In this document: piece after piece, positions 53,503 to 62,243 of the stretch
Position numbering within the stretch: the stretch's first letter is position 1
How the letters are laid out: every line of letters begins with the position of its first letter
NCBI GenBank assembly: GCA_937896905.1
Contig: CALBOE010000002.1
Span: forward strand, 83,128-147,127
Length of the DNA: 64,000 nt
DNA from: an uncultured Clostridia bacterium
Lineage (GTDB): Bacteria > Bacillota > Clostridia > Christensenellales > UBA1242
Direction: 5' to 3'
Made by a program: the position numbers and the translations under genes
The notes under the pieces: model-generated
What the model was told of the DNA's origin: nothing
Database searches by the model: none
Seen by the model: only the letters and a program-made list of their open reading frames with translations

Positions 53503-54645
53503 TTATAAAACAATAACCTCTATGTTATTTAAAACTGCTTGAATAAGAGCATCTAGTTCCACTTTGCTTTCTTCAATTTCTGCATCTTTAATGCGTGGTT
53601 TAATTATTGGGTTTCTTGGTAAAAACACTGTGCAACAATCTTCGTATGGCAAAATACTTGTTTCGTAAGTGTTAATATCTTTTGCAATTTTAATAATTTC
53701 TTCCTTATTAAAGCTAATTAATGGACGAAGAACTGGAAACTTTGCAACGGCATTGGTCGTGGTTAAGCTTTCAATGGTTTGGCTGGCAACCTGCCCCAAA
53801 CTTTCTCCAGTTATAATGGTTTTATATGAATATTTTTCGCAAAGTGCATTTGCAACCCTAATCATACTGCGGCGCAAAAGGTTTATGGCATATTCGGTGT
53901 TGCAATTTACATGAAATTCTTCTTGAACCTTTGTCATACTGCAAATATACATAAATCTAGCACCAATAAATTTTTTAATTGTTTTTGCAAGATTAATAAC
54001 CTTTTGTTTTGCTTGTGGGCTTGTGTATGGAAAACTATCAAAATGTAAAATATCTTGCCTTAAACCTCGCTTAGCCATGCAAAAACCTGCAACAGGGCTG
54101 TCTATTCCACCACTTAGCAGCAATAATCCATCTCTCTTTTCTCCAAGTGGCAAGCCAGAATATGCATAAATAATTTCATGGAACACAAAGGTCTTTCCGT
54201 TTTCTCTAATATCTACATACACAGTTTGATTTGGATTGTGAATGTCAACCTTTGCATTAGGATTTGCATTTAATAAAATTTCTCCAAGGTCTGCAGCAAA
54301 ATCGTTAGATTTAATAGGAAACGACTTATCTGCCCTGTTAACATCACACTTAAAAGTTGACTTAATTGTTATGGTATTAACATAATTTTTAATTTCGTCA
54401 ACATCGTTAGTTAGTTCTACGGCTTTAGAAATTGAGTGAACTCCAAAAACGCACTTTAAAGCAGCCACAATCTCATCTTCGTCATCATAATCTCTAACTA
54501 ATAAACGATTTTGTATGTCTTCCACCTTACAAGTTAAACCCTTTAATGCTGTTTTAATGTTTGTGTGCAAAAGACGGGTGAAGTATTTTTTGTTTCCACC
54601 TTTTAAGTGTATTTCATTAAATCTAATTAAAATAACGTTATTCAT
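53503..54645 (-). CDS. thiI: tRNA 4-thiouridine synthase ThiI
   Basis: ThiI makes s4U at position 8 of tRNA and can serve thiamine synthesis. The 380-aa protein has a ferredoxin-like and THUMP region (1-165) and the PP-loop LLSGGIDSP at about 177. It has no rhodanese domain, as in Bacillus. The start overlaps the cysteine desulfurase stop (ATGA), so the sulfur donor is made with it. Confidence 0.93.
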   Translation of the reverse strand: MNNVILIRFNEIHLKGGNKKYFTRLLHTNIKTALKGLTCKVEDIQNRLLVRDYDDEDEIVAALKCVFGVHSISKAVELTNDVDEIKNYVNTITIKSTFKCDVNRADKSFPIKSNDFAADLGEILLNANPNAKVDIHNPNQTVYVDIRENGKTFVFHEIIYAYSGLPLGEKRDGLLLLSGGIDSPVAGFCMAKRGLRQDILHFDSFPYTSPQAKQKVINLAKTIKKFIGARFMYICSMTKVQEEFHVNCNTEYAINLLRRSMIRVANALCEKYSYKTIITGESLGQVASQTIESLTTTNAVAKFPVLRPLISFNKEEIIKIAKDINTYETSILPYEDCCTVFLPRNPIIKPRIKDAEIEESKVELDALIQAVLNNIEVIVL

Positions 54646-55748
54646 TTGTTTATCCTTTTAGTGTAAATCTCAGCAGAAATTGAAAGCTCTTTTGCCATAT
54701 TCTTGCAATCTTCAATTGTAATCTCTGCCCCAAAACTAATTCGTACTGCGCCAGAAATATAGCTTTTTGGCACAATTTGCTCAAGCACTCGATTAATTGG
54801 CACTTTACTGTTACAAGCAGAACCAGTACCAATTAAATATCCTTTGCTTTCCATCATATGTTGCAAGGTTTCGCCCCTAACGCCTTTAAAGCAAAGTGAA
54901 ATTATGTTGTTAACGCAGTTGTTGTTGGAAACAAGCACATAATCTCCGCTTAAATTGCTTAAAATTGCTTGTTTGTGGGCATAATAGTCAAATTTAGACA
55001 GATTTTCCAAGGCGGTTTTAAATGCCATAACTGCCGGCACATTTTCGGTGCCTGCACGTAAGCTTAGTTCTTGCCCTCCACCCATAATAAATGGCTTAAA
55101 TTTGTTAGGGTTTGCAATATATAGCGCTCCAATACCTTTTGGCCCATTAATTTTGTGGGCAGAAACAGTGTAAAAGTCCACGCCTAAATCCTTAAGATTA
55201 ATATCTAGTTTGCCTAAAGCTTGCACTCCGTCGCTGTGCACCAAGGTTTGTGCGTTTTTTGCTTTAACAGTTTCGGTTATGGTTTTTATGTTGTTTATTG
55301 CCCCTGTTTCGTTGCTAACGTGAATAATACTAACAAGTGCCGTTGTTTCGTCCACTTCTTTATATAGTGCTTGTTCGTTAATCCCACCATTATCTAAAAG
55401 CGGAATAAACACCACGTTGTAACCTAATTCCTTATAATGTTTTGCGGTGTTATGAACTGAACTATGTTCCCCAGCGGAAAATATGTATTTTTTATCTTTC
55501 CTTGTTATAACTGTGTTTAAAACTGCATTATTGCTTTCTGTTGCACTGCCAGTGAAAATTAGGGTTGAATTTGCTTTGCCTTTAAGTGTTTTTAAAAAGT
55601 ATTGCCTTGAGTCTTCAATTTGTTGTTTAACTTGCCCTGCCACCCCATACATTGCGCTTGGGTTATAAAAAAGTTCGCTTGCCTTGTTGTACTCTTCAAG
55701 CGACTTTTCTCTTATTTTTGTTGTTGAAGCATTGTCAAAATATAACAT
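54642..55748 (-). CDS. cysteine desulfurase paired with ThiI (NifZ-like)
   Basis: This 368-aa PLP enzyme has Lys199 (SAHKINGPKG) and Cys312 (TGSACNS). It is distinct from the iscS-like gene earlier in the window and probably donates sulfur to ThiI, as NifZ does in Bacillus. I chose the second ATG (MLYFDNAST). The perfect -10 TATAAT with TGC upstream (55755-55760) ends 6 nt before this ATG and would lie inside the longer version. Confidence 0.9.
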   Translation of the reverse strand: MLYFDNASTTKIREKSLEEYNKASELFYNPSAMYGVAGQVKQQIEDSRQYFLKTLKGKANSTLIFTGSATESNNAVLNTVITRKDKKYIFSAGEHSSVHNTAKHYKELGYNVVFIPLLDNGGINEQALYKEVDETTALVSIIHVSNETGAINNIKTITETVKAKNAQTLVHSDGVQALGKLDINLKDLGVDFYTVSAHKINGPKGIGALYIANPNKFKPFIMGGGQELSLRAGTENVPAVMAFKTALENLSKFDYYAHKQAILSNLSGDYVLVSNNNCVNNIISLCFKGVRGETLQHMMESKGYLIGTGSACNSKVPINRVLEQIVPKSYISGAVRISFGAEITIEDCKNMAKELSISAEIYTKRINK

Positions 55749-55754
55749 AGGTGT

Positions 55755-55763
55755 ATTATAGCA
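55755..55763 (-). promoter_or_regulatory. extended -10 of the nifS2-thiI operon, predicted leaderless
   Basis: Minus strand TGC-TATAAT, six nucleotides before the start codon. No convincing -35; no ribosome binding site. Confidence 0.65.
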
Positions 55764-55824
55764 CATATTTCAACAAAATGTATAGGTTTTTAAAAAATTC
55801 TTTGGGTTTGCTTAAATTAATGTT

Positions 55825-56187
55825 TTATAATACCGTAAATTCATCTTCTGCATTGCTTAAACATTCATTTACTTGTTTAATGTTTTCTTGTTGTTGCATT
55901 TCAACAAGTTCTAAATACTTGCTAAATAATTTAGACCTATCTAATTTTACTCCGTTGTCATCTTCAAAAATGCATACATAATTTAACCCGCTTTCTAAGT
56001 TGTCATAAAACAAATATTCAAAATGCTCTCTTTTGTCTTTTGTTTGTAGCACGGGTGCATTTACTGCAACTTTCACTAACCAACCACTAGTTCTAACTGG
56101 AGTGAACACTCTTGCATCTTTGTGCATTCCTTTAACAAAGTTAATAAAAATGCTATTTTCTAATTTTGTTATTGAATTCTTTTCCAT
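55825..56187 (-). CDS. hypothetical 120-aa protein
   Basis: The protein is soluble and not recognised. It has a beta-type first half (FINFVKGMHKDARVFTPV; WLVKVAVNAPVLQ) and a helical Gln/Glu-rich end. Start is ATG after AAAGGAAAA. A promoter with a palindrome over the -35 suggests regulated expression. Confidence 0.6.
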   Translation of the reverse strand: MEKNSITKLENSIFINFVKGMHKDARVFTPVRTSGWLVKVAVNAPVLQTKDKREHFEYLFYDNLESGLNYVCIFEDDNGVKLDRSKLFSKYLELVEMQQQENIKQVNECLSNAEDEFTVL

Positions 56188-56211
56188 GTCATTTTCCTTT
56201 AAACTTAAAAG

Positions 56212-56244
56212 ATGATACCACACATTTTGGGATATTGCAATATC
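56212..56244 (-). promoter_or_regulatory. promoter with palindromic operator-like site
   Basis: Minus strand: TTGCAA, 17-bp spacer, TGG-TATCAT. GATATTGCAATATC (56231-56244) is a perfect 14-bp palindrome centred on the -35. Confidence 0.65.
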
Positions 56245-56286
56245 TTTTGGGAAAGTTATTTGTTTTTTTGAGGGTGCTTTTAAGCG

Positions 56287-56934
56287 CTATGGAATAAGGT
56301 TTAAAGATTTCCCTAAACTACCTCCGTTTAAATACACTTCTGGCACTTTACCCATTATAATGCTTTCGGCAAGCATAACTTGGTTGGTGGAGTAAATTTC
56401 ATAACTTTTAACCGGTAGAACAATGCTTATATGGGTGTTTATATATAAAAACAGCGTGTGCTTTGTCATATTAATGCCAACTGCATCAAATTCGCTGTCG
56501 AACTTGCTACTAACCGCACCAATAGGCACAAGTTTAAGGTTAATTTTGGGTCCCTTGCCGATGAAGAAAGGTATGCCACTAAATGTGCCAAGATTTAGAT
56601 TAAGGCCATCGTCTCCCAACCCATTCATTTGAAATTGTGCTTCCTTAATAATTTCCCTTGTTATACTATTTATTTCATATTGATTGGCCGAAAATGCCAC
56701 AATTTCCCCTGTGGACGAATAGGTTATGTCTATTAGTGCGTCGTAGCTTAAACTTCGGTTAATAACATTGCTAACAGCCATATTTATATTTTTTTCCACC
56801 AGCGCTCTTGTTTCTGCCTCGCTGTACGTTTTAATTATAGGGCTTGCAACCGCAAAATAATAAACCAACAAAGCAACAATAAAAAAGATTAGAACAATTA
56901 AAGATGTTTTTTGCTTGTTCAATCTTTTTTTCAT
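56287..56934 (-). CDS. yunB: sporulation protein YunB
   Basis: The 215-aa protein has one N-terminal membrane helix (about 12-30). The YunB pattern follows: DALIDITYSSTGEIVAF, then IPFFIGKGPKINLKLVPIGAV, FDAVGINMTKHTLFLYI-like and AESIIMGKVPEVY. YunB is needed for spores in Bacillus. It lies 61 nt after spoVAE. No ribosome site is visible; TATAAT lies 10 nt before ATG. Confidence 0.85.
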   Translation of the reverse strand: MKKRLNKQKTSLIVLIFFIVALLVYYFAVASPIIKTYSEAETRALVEKNINMAVSNVINRSLSYDALIDITYSSTGEIVAFSANQYEINSITREIIKEAQFQMNGLGDDGLNLNLGTFSGIPFFIGKGPKINLKLVPIGAVSSKFDSEFDAVGINMTKHTLFLYINTHISIVLPVKSYEIYSTNQVMLAESIIMGKVPEVYLNGGSLGKSLNLIP

Positions 56935-56995
56935 ATATTAAAATATTATAATTTTAACCGATTAAATTAATAACGCCATATTAAGACATCTTACG

Positions 56996-57370
56996 TCAAT
57001 GTCCGCCTTTTTTCGTTTTGCTACTAAATATTAGCGCAAAAATAAACGAAGCAAATATTGCCATAGAAATTCCACCAGCAGCTGCAGTTAATCCTCCTGT
57101 GAATATACCAATAATTCCAAATTCTTTTGTTGCCATAATTGCACCTCTTGCAAGAGTTGCTCCAAACCCAATAATTGGAACACTTGCGCCCGCTTTGGCA
57201 AACTCTTTAAATGGAGCAAAAATGTTAAACACTTCTAGCACCATACCAATTATAAGGAACAAAACTAAAATTCTGGCAGTTGTTATTTTTGTGCGAATAA
57301 CCAAAATTTGCCCAAGAAAGCAAATAAATCCGCCCACTAAAAATGATATTACATAATCCCACACATTCAT
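56996..57370 (-). CDS. spoVAE: stage V sporulation protein AE
   Basis: This 124-aa membrane protein has about four helices and the SpoVAE pattern VPIIGFGATLARGAI. SpoVA proteins form the channel for dipicolinic acid uptake and release in spores. Its start overlaps the spoVAD stop (ATGA). Confidence 0.9.
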   Translation of the reverse strand: MNVWDYVISFLVGGFICFLGQILVIRTKITTARILVLFLIIGMVLEVFNIFAPFKEFAKAGASVPIIGFGATLARGAIMATKEFGIIGIFTGGLTAAAGGISMAIFASFIFALIFSSKTKKGGH

Positions 57371-58479
57371 TTTTGCCCCCTAGCTTTGCTTTGATTTTTT
57401 CTTGTTGTTGCAGATTTCGAATTATAATCTGCCATTTTAACATTATTATTTTCAACCCTTGTAGTGTCAGTATTTTTTTGTGGGCTTTCGCTGGCAAATT
57501 CAAATTCAACAGCGTGGGCAACCCCCGGAATTGTGTCGCCTTGTTGAGCGGTTGTTGTGCTCATCAAAGCCCCTGTTGAAACCAACAAAACTCGTTTAAA
57601 ATCCCCTTTTTTTATTTTGTGAATAATATAAGAGTTCAAAATGCTAGCACTGCACCCTGCTCCACTGCCACCCATAAACACCCTTTCGGTTTTGTCGTAC
57701 ATCATACAACCACAATCTGCATAATTTTTGCCCAAAACGATGTTTCGTTGCTCCATAAGGTCAATTAAAATTTCACTACCCAACTTGCCCAAATCTCCCG
57801 TTGCAATAAAGTCGTAATCACTGCTTGTTGTGCCCATGTTTTTTAGGTGCTCACTAATTGTTTCCGCCGCTGCCGGCGCCATTGCTGCACCCATATTATT
57901 AACGTCTGCAATGCCATAATCTATAACCTTGCCAAACGTTACAGCCGTAATTTTGATTTTGCTTGGTATGTTTGAAATTATGCTTGCACCGCCCCCGGTA
58001 ATTGTCCATTGTGCTGTTGGCGGGCGCTGATTTCCTAACTCTAATGGAAATCGATATTGTCTTTCTGCGCTGCTAAAATGTGTGCAGGTGGCAGCAATTA
58101 TGTTACTAGCAAGTTTGTTGTCCACAAAAATTGCCCCTAGCCCCAAACTTTCTGTCATTGTTGCACAAGCAGAATAAACTCCAACAAACGGCAGCCCTAA
58201 CTCCCTAGCCGTAAACGACGAACTAACAATTTGGTTTAATAAGTCTCCACCAAAAAAGAACTCTATATCGCTCAAATTAAGCCCCGAATTTTGAATTGCC
58301 CCACGAATTAAATCTTGCAAAAGTTTTCGCTCGCTTTTTTCAAAGGTTTTTTCTTTAAGCGTGTCGTCCTGTAAAATATAATGAAAATAGTCATGCATTG
58401 GTCCTTTCCCTTCTAATGGCCCCACTATGCTATACCCTTCTAAAAGGTATGTGTTGTTTTTCATTTTTATTGTTTGCAT
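57367..58479 (-). CDS. spoVAD: stage V sporulation protein AD
   Basis: SpoVAD is a thiolase-fold protein that binds dipicolinic acid. The 370-aa protein has FFFGGDLLNQIV, VGVYSACATMTESL and GGGASIISN. The last about 35 residues (after AHAVEFE) are a low-complexity polar tail beyond the usual end near 338 residues. The site AAGGGGATT precedes ATG. Confidence 0.92.
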   Translation of the reverse strand: MQTIKMKNNTYLLEGYSIVGPLEGKGPMHDYFHYILQDDTLKEKTFEKSERKLLQDLIRGAIQNSGLNLSDIEFFFGGDLLNQIVSSSFTARELGLPFVGVYSACATMTESLGLGAIFVDNKLASNIIAATCTHFSSAERQYRFPLELGNQRPPTAQWTITGGGASIISNIPSKIKITAVTFGKVIDYGIADVNNMGAAMAPAAAETISEHLKNMGTTSSDYDFIATGDLGKLGSEILIDLMEQRNIVLGKNYADCGCMMYDKTERVFMGGSGAGCSASILNSYIIHKIKKGDFKRVLLVSTGALMSTTTAQQGDTIPGVAHAVEFEFASESPQKNTDTTRVENNNVKMADYNSKSATTRKNQSKARGQK

Positions 58480-58488
58480 AAAATCCCC

Positions 58489-58935
58489 TTAAATAAATAA
58501 TCCAACAAAACCGCATACAATAGATCCCACCACTCCGCACACAATAACCGGACCCGCAATGGTAAACATCTTAACGCAAATGCCGTAAATAATTCCTTCT
58601 TTCTTAAACTCTATTGCCGGGCTTGAAATGGAATTAGAAAACCCTGTTATTGGAATAACCGAGCCAGCGCCACCCCAGGCTCCAACCACATCATAAACGC
58701 CCAATCCGGTTAAAAAGCAGGTTATAAAAATTATTGTCATAAGCATACAAGTAGACACTTCGCTTTCGGCCAAATTAGGAAACCAGTAGGAATATAAATC
58801 AAACAGCCCTTGCCCAATTGCACAAATAAGCCCACCCAACAAAAACGCTTTAAAAAGCGATGGCCAAGCTTTTGTTTTTGGCAGTTTAGATTCAACATAT
58901 AAATTGTAATTTGTATTTCTTTTATTTTCGTTCAT
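58489..58935 (-). CDS. spoVAC: stage V sporulation protein AC
   Basis: The 148-aa membrane protein has about four helices with AFLLGGLICAIGQGL and VIPITGFSNSISSPAIEFKKEG (shown in two parts in the sequence), the SpoVAC signature. It is the first gene of a reduced spoVA set (AC-AD-AE). AA, AB and AF are absent. Confidence 0.9.
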   Translation of the reverse strand: MNENKRNTNYNLYVESKLPKTKAWPSLFKAFLLGGLICAIGQGLFDLYSYWFPNLAESEVSTCMLMTIIFITCFLTGLGVYDVVGAWGGAGSVIPITGFSNSISSPAIEFKKEGIIYGICVKMFTIAGPVIVCGVVGSIVCGFVGLFI

Positions 58936-59000
58936 AATCGCTCCTTATCAAATTATTAACCAAAATTAAAAATATAAAACAATAATTATTTTTTAACAAT

Positions 59001-59028
59001 AAATATTTTCCATTATTTTTGCCACAAT
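59001..59028 (+). promoter_or_regulatory. possible sigma-E-like promoter of the 530-aa gene
   Basis: AAATATT, 13 bp, GCCACAAT partly resembles the sigma-E consensus. No sigma-A promoter is seen. Weak evidence. Confidence 0.3.
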
Positions 59029-59045
59029 AATGCTAAGGAGAAATT

Positions 59046-60638
59046 ATGAAAAATATTTTACCAATAATAACAGTTTTAGGTGCAGGGGTTTTGGTTGCTG
59101 CTGGAAGCGACTCCAAAATGAATTCAAATCCCACTCAAAATAAAGACATACAAAAAAATGTAGAAAACTTTGAACAAAACTTTAAGAATTACAGCCAATT
59201 AAACGAACAACAATTAAGTAAAGAAAAATTAAATAAATATAAATTAACATTTGTTAGTCCTGTTGATGCAACCTTAGTTAACAGCCAAACAATCGAACAA
59301 AGCCCTGCCGAAGATATTCCTGAAGCTGAATATATAGGCCCTGAAATTGATGGCCCTATTAAAGATGGTGCAAAACCTATGCCATTACCATTTTCCTCAA
59401 CCGAAGAAAACAGAACCACCAATAATGTAACCGCGCAGGTTGACAACGGCACTGCTTTAAACACTGAAAATTATAATAATTCAATAGATCAACAAGAACA
59501 GGAAAACGACGATAACATAAACTTAACAACCGCACAAAATGAGCAAATTTCAACCTTATATTCAATTTCAACCGACATTGAAAACAGTTGTGAAGATTTT
59601 TGCGAGCTTAAAGAAGAGTTAACAGAAGCCATTCTAGAAACCGAAAACCTTTTAAACAAGGTTCAAAACAGAGAGATTGAATTAACCAGCGAACAAAAAC
59701 TGTTAATTACTGAGCAAAGCAATGAGCTTAAAAATTTGGGCAAGCATCTTTCTCGTTTAACAAACGAACTTTCATTAAGTTTAAGCGATTTAGGCACGCT
59801 ACTTGCCAACGAAAATGGTAATTTAGACAGTTTATCGCTTAAATACTTGGTTGTACTTAACAATCTACTAGACGGCAATGAAATGCTAGAAAACAGCCTT
59901 TCTTCGCTTAATTTAATGAATAATATGTTCCGCATTAATAGTGTTTTGCCACCAAATAATACAGGCAGAATTTTATATGGATTTCAACAGAACAATCAAC
60001 CTCCTGTTATTAAGGACTATTTAATAGATAATAATGGTAATGTTGTAGAAAATAAAACAAACCCTTCAACCTCACACCAAACCGAAACAAAAGAGGTTGA
60101 TGAAAATAGTGAAACCGCAACAGCCAACAACAACTCTAACAAAAATATCGACACCTTAAATACCAAACCAACCAATAGTAACATAGACTCTTTCTATGCC
60201 AACACTCCACATAATATCGACACGTTTTTTAACACGGCATTGCTGAATAACGAGTTTATGTATGGCAATGGCTACGGTTCTTATGGCGGCAATTTTGCTG
60301 GTGGAATGGGCGGCTATGGTGCAGGTTTTCCTTACGGATACAACCAATATCAAAATTATCAAAACGCTAGCAACAACCCCAACTATGGTGTTAATAACAA
60401 CAATAACACACAAGATGAAGACACACAAAGCAACACAATAAACAAAAAAAGTAAGTTTAAACTAACAAAAAACATAGACACCTATAAAGATGCAAACACC
60501 CCATCACTATCGGTAAAACTTAATAACTTTAAAAAGAATGTTTCCGCTTTCTTTGAAAAATTTTCTAAACCAGAAAAATATGATACAATTAGCAACGATA
60601 CAAACAAATTAAGTGAAGAAAAACAAAGCACAAATTAA
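59046..60638 (+). CDS. large secreted or anchored low-complexity protein of unknown function
   Basis: The 530-aa protein has an N-terminal hydrophobic segment (LPIITVLGAGVLVAAGS), a Gln/Asn/Glu-rich region and a helical coiled-coil part (about 165-300). A Gly/Tyr-rich stretch (about 403-440) and a Lys-rich end follow. NID[ST] occurs four times (KNIDTL, SNIDSF, HNIDTF, KNIDTY). I do not recognise a family. It is transcribed against its neighbours between spoVAC and sigF, and its stop overlaps the sigF stop by 4 nt. A spore-envelope or coat role is possible from position only. Confidence 0.65.
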   Translation: MKNILPIITVLGAGVLVAAGSDSKMNSNPTQNKDIQKNVENFEQNFKNYSQLNEQQLSKEKLNKYKLTFVSPVDATLVNSQTIEQSPAEDIPEAEYIGPEIDGPIKDGAKPMPLPFSSTEENRTTNNVTAQVDNGTALNTENYNNSIDQQEQENDDNINLTTAQNEQISTLYSISTDIENSCEDFCELKEELTEAILETENLLNKVQNREIELTSEQKLLITEQSNELKNLGKHLSRLTNELSLSLSDLGTLLANENGNLDSLSLKYLVVLNNLLDGNEMLENSLSSLNLMNNMFRINSVLPPNNTGRILYGFQQNNQPPVIKDYLIDNNGNVVENKTNPSTSHQTETKEVDENSETATANNNSNKNIDTLNTKPTNSNIDSFYANTPHNIDTFFNTALLNNEFMYGNGYGSYGGNFAGGMGGYGAGFPYGYNQYQNYQNASNNPNYGVNNNNNTQDEDTQSNTINKKSKFKLTKNIDTYKDANTPSLSVKLNNFKKNVSAFFEKFSKPEKYDTISNDTNKLSEEKQSTN

Positions 60639-61357
60639 ATATCTATGCTTTGCTTCATTTCTTTCAAAACCTTATTTTCAATTCTGCTAACTTGAACTTG
60701 GCTTACACCAAGTTCTTTTGCTATTTCCGTTTGGGTTTTATCTAAAAAATATCTCATAATAATAACTTGTTTTTCTCTTGCGTTCAATCGCTCAATCATT
60801 TCACGCAAAGCTAAGCGATTTAAATACTTTTCGGGCGAAAAGTCGTCGCTTACTCTATCCATAATGGCTGCACCATCTTCTTCGCCCTTATATTGTTCAT
60901 TCAATGAAAGTGGCGATGTGTTGGCTTCAAGCGCCAAAACCACATCATTAATATCCAAATTGAGTGATTTTGAAATATTTTCTAGCGTTGGATTTGTTCC
61001 AAACTTATGTGTGTGTTCGTTTATATAGTTTTTAATTTGAATTGCTGTGTGCTTAATGCTTCTGGAAACTTTAACACTGCCATCATCGCGCAAAAAACGT
61101 TTAATTTCGCCTGCAATCATTGGCACTGCATAGGTGGTGAATTTAACATTAAAACTTGCATCGTAGTTATTTATTGCTTTAACAAATCCCATTGCTCCAA
61201 GTTGATAAAGGTCGTCGTAATCTATCCCTTTGTTTAAATAGCGTTTAACAACACTTTTAATTAATGGAGAGTTGCAGGTTATTAATTTCTCTTTTGCCAA
61301 ATCGTCCCCAGTTTTTGCAAGGTCCAGCAATTCTACGGTTTCACTGGAAGATAGCAT
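60635..61357 (-). CDS. sigF: RNA polymerase sigma-F factor (forespore)
   Basis: The 240-aa sigma-70 family protein has region 2 (DYDDLYQLGAMGFVKAINNYD; the quoted start is GIDYDDLYQLGAMG), region 3 and region 4 (TQTEIAKELGVSQVQVSRIE). It is the forespore-specific sigma factor, controlled by SpoIIAB and SpoIIAA encoded just upstream. It starts directly after the spoIIAB stop. Confidence 0.93.
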   Translation of the reverse strand: MLSSSETVELLDLAKTGDDLAKEKLITCNSPLIKSVVKRYLNKGIDYDDLYQLGAMGFVKAINNYDASFNVKFTTYAVPMIAGEIKRFLRDDGSVKVSRSIKHTAIQIKNYINEHTHKFGTNPTLENISKSLNLDINDVVLALEANTSPLSLNEQYKGEEDGAAIMDRVSDDFSPEKYLNRLALREMIERLNAREKQVIIMRYFLDKTQTEIAKELGVSQVQVSRIENKVLKEMKQSIDI

Positions 61358-61786
61358 CTACACCACCATTGCACTGTTAATTTGTTTGCTCATTAAAACG
61401 GTTAGTCCACCCTTTTCATTTTTAACTTCAAGTTCGTCCATAAAACTACGCATAATTGTAAAGCCCATTCCGCTTCGTTCTTGGTCTGGCTTGGTTGTAT
61501 AAAAAGGTGTTAATGCTCGGTCAATATCTGTAATACCAATGCCATTATCTGTTATACTTATGCTAAGATTATTCTGTTTTGTACTCATTTTCATTGTAAT
61601 GTAACCTACATTTTCTGGGTAGGCGTGCACAATAACATTAGAAACCGCTTCACTAACTGCAGTTTTAATATCGTTAAGTTCCTCAATGCTTGGGTTTAAT
61701 GGCACAATAAAAAGCGCAACTAAATTTCTTGCAAACGCATTATTTTCTGGAACCGCCTTAAACTTTACTTCAACAACATTCTTCAT
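61358..61786 (-). CDS. spoIIAB: anti-sigma F factor SpoIIAB
   Basis: This GHKL-type serine kinase of 142 aa binds sigma-F and phosphorylates SpoIIAA. It has AVSEAVSNVIVHAYP (N box) and ITDNGIGI (G1), then GMGFTIMRSFMD. AGGGGGA precedes ATG. Confidence 0.95.
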   Translation of the reverse strand: MKNVVEVKFKAVPENNAFARNLVALFIVPLNPSIEELNDIKTAVSEAVSNVIVHAYPENVGYITMKMSTKQNNLSISITDNGIGITDIDRALTPFYTTKPDQERSGMGFTIMRSFMDELEVKNEKGGLTVLMSKQINSAMVV

Positions 61787-61794
61787 ATATCCCC

Positions 61795-62106
61795 CTAAAC
61801 TATTTTGGGCATAATTTCAAACAGCCCCGACATTTTAAAAATTCTTTCTGCATTTCTGCTAGGATTGGTTATAAAAATTGGCTTGTTTTTCTCCCTCATC
61901 TTTTTATATCTGCCAATTAACACCCCCACACCTGTGCTATCCATAAAAGTCAATTCGGATAAATCCATAACAATTTGAACGTAGCCTTTAACTGTGTCTA
62001 GCAAACTGTCCAGTTGCTTTCTGGTGTTTTGTGCAGTATATTCGTCCAATTCGCCAGAAAGCAAGATGTATAAGGTTTTGTTTAAAACCCGAGATTTAAT
62101 TTCCAT
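61795..62106 (-). CDS. spoIIAA: anti-anti-sigma factor SpoIIAA
   Basis: This STAS-domain protein of 103 aa has the phosphorylation site Ser57 in FMDSTGVGVLIGRY. Unphosphorylated it releases sigma-F from SpoIIAB. It starts the three-gene operon; I could not identify a convincing sigma-H promoter upstream. Confidence 0.95.
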   Translation of the reverse strand: MEIKSRVLNKTLYILLSGELDEYTAQNTRKQLDSLLDTVKGYVQIVMDLSELTFMDSTGVGVLIGRYKKMREKNKPIFITNPSRNAERIFKMSGLFEIMPKIV

Positions 62107-62201
62107 TTCTTCCCCCTTGCACCCATTCTAACAAAGCGGGAAATAAAAAAAATAACAACAAATGTTGAATAAATAACAGTTTTTGTTGAAGTGTGCCGAG
62201 A

Positions 62202-62231
62202 ATAAAAAAGACCACAACAACGTGGTCTTCA
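62202..62231 (-). terminator. intrinsic terminator of the zinc-ribbon gene
   Basis: Minus strand stem AAGACCAC / GTGGTCTT, loop GTTGTT, then T run. Confidence 0.85.
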
Positions 62232-62243
62232 ACATTTTAGATT

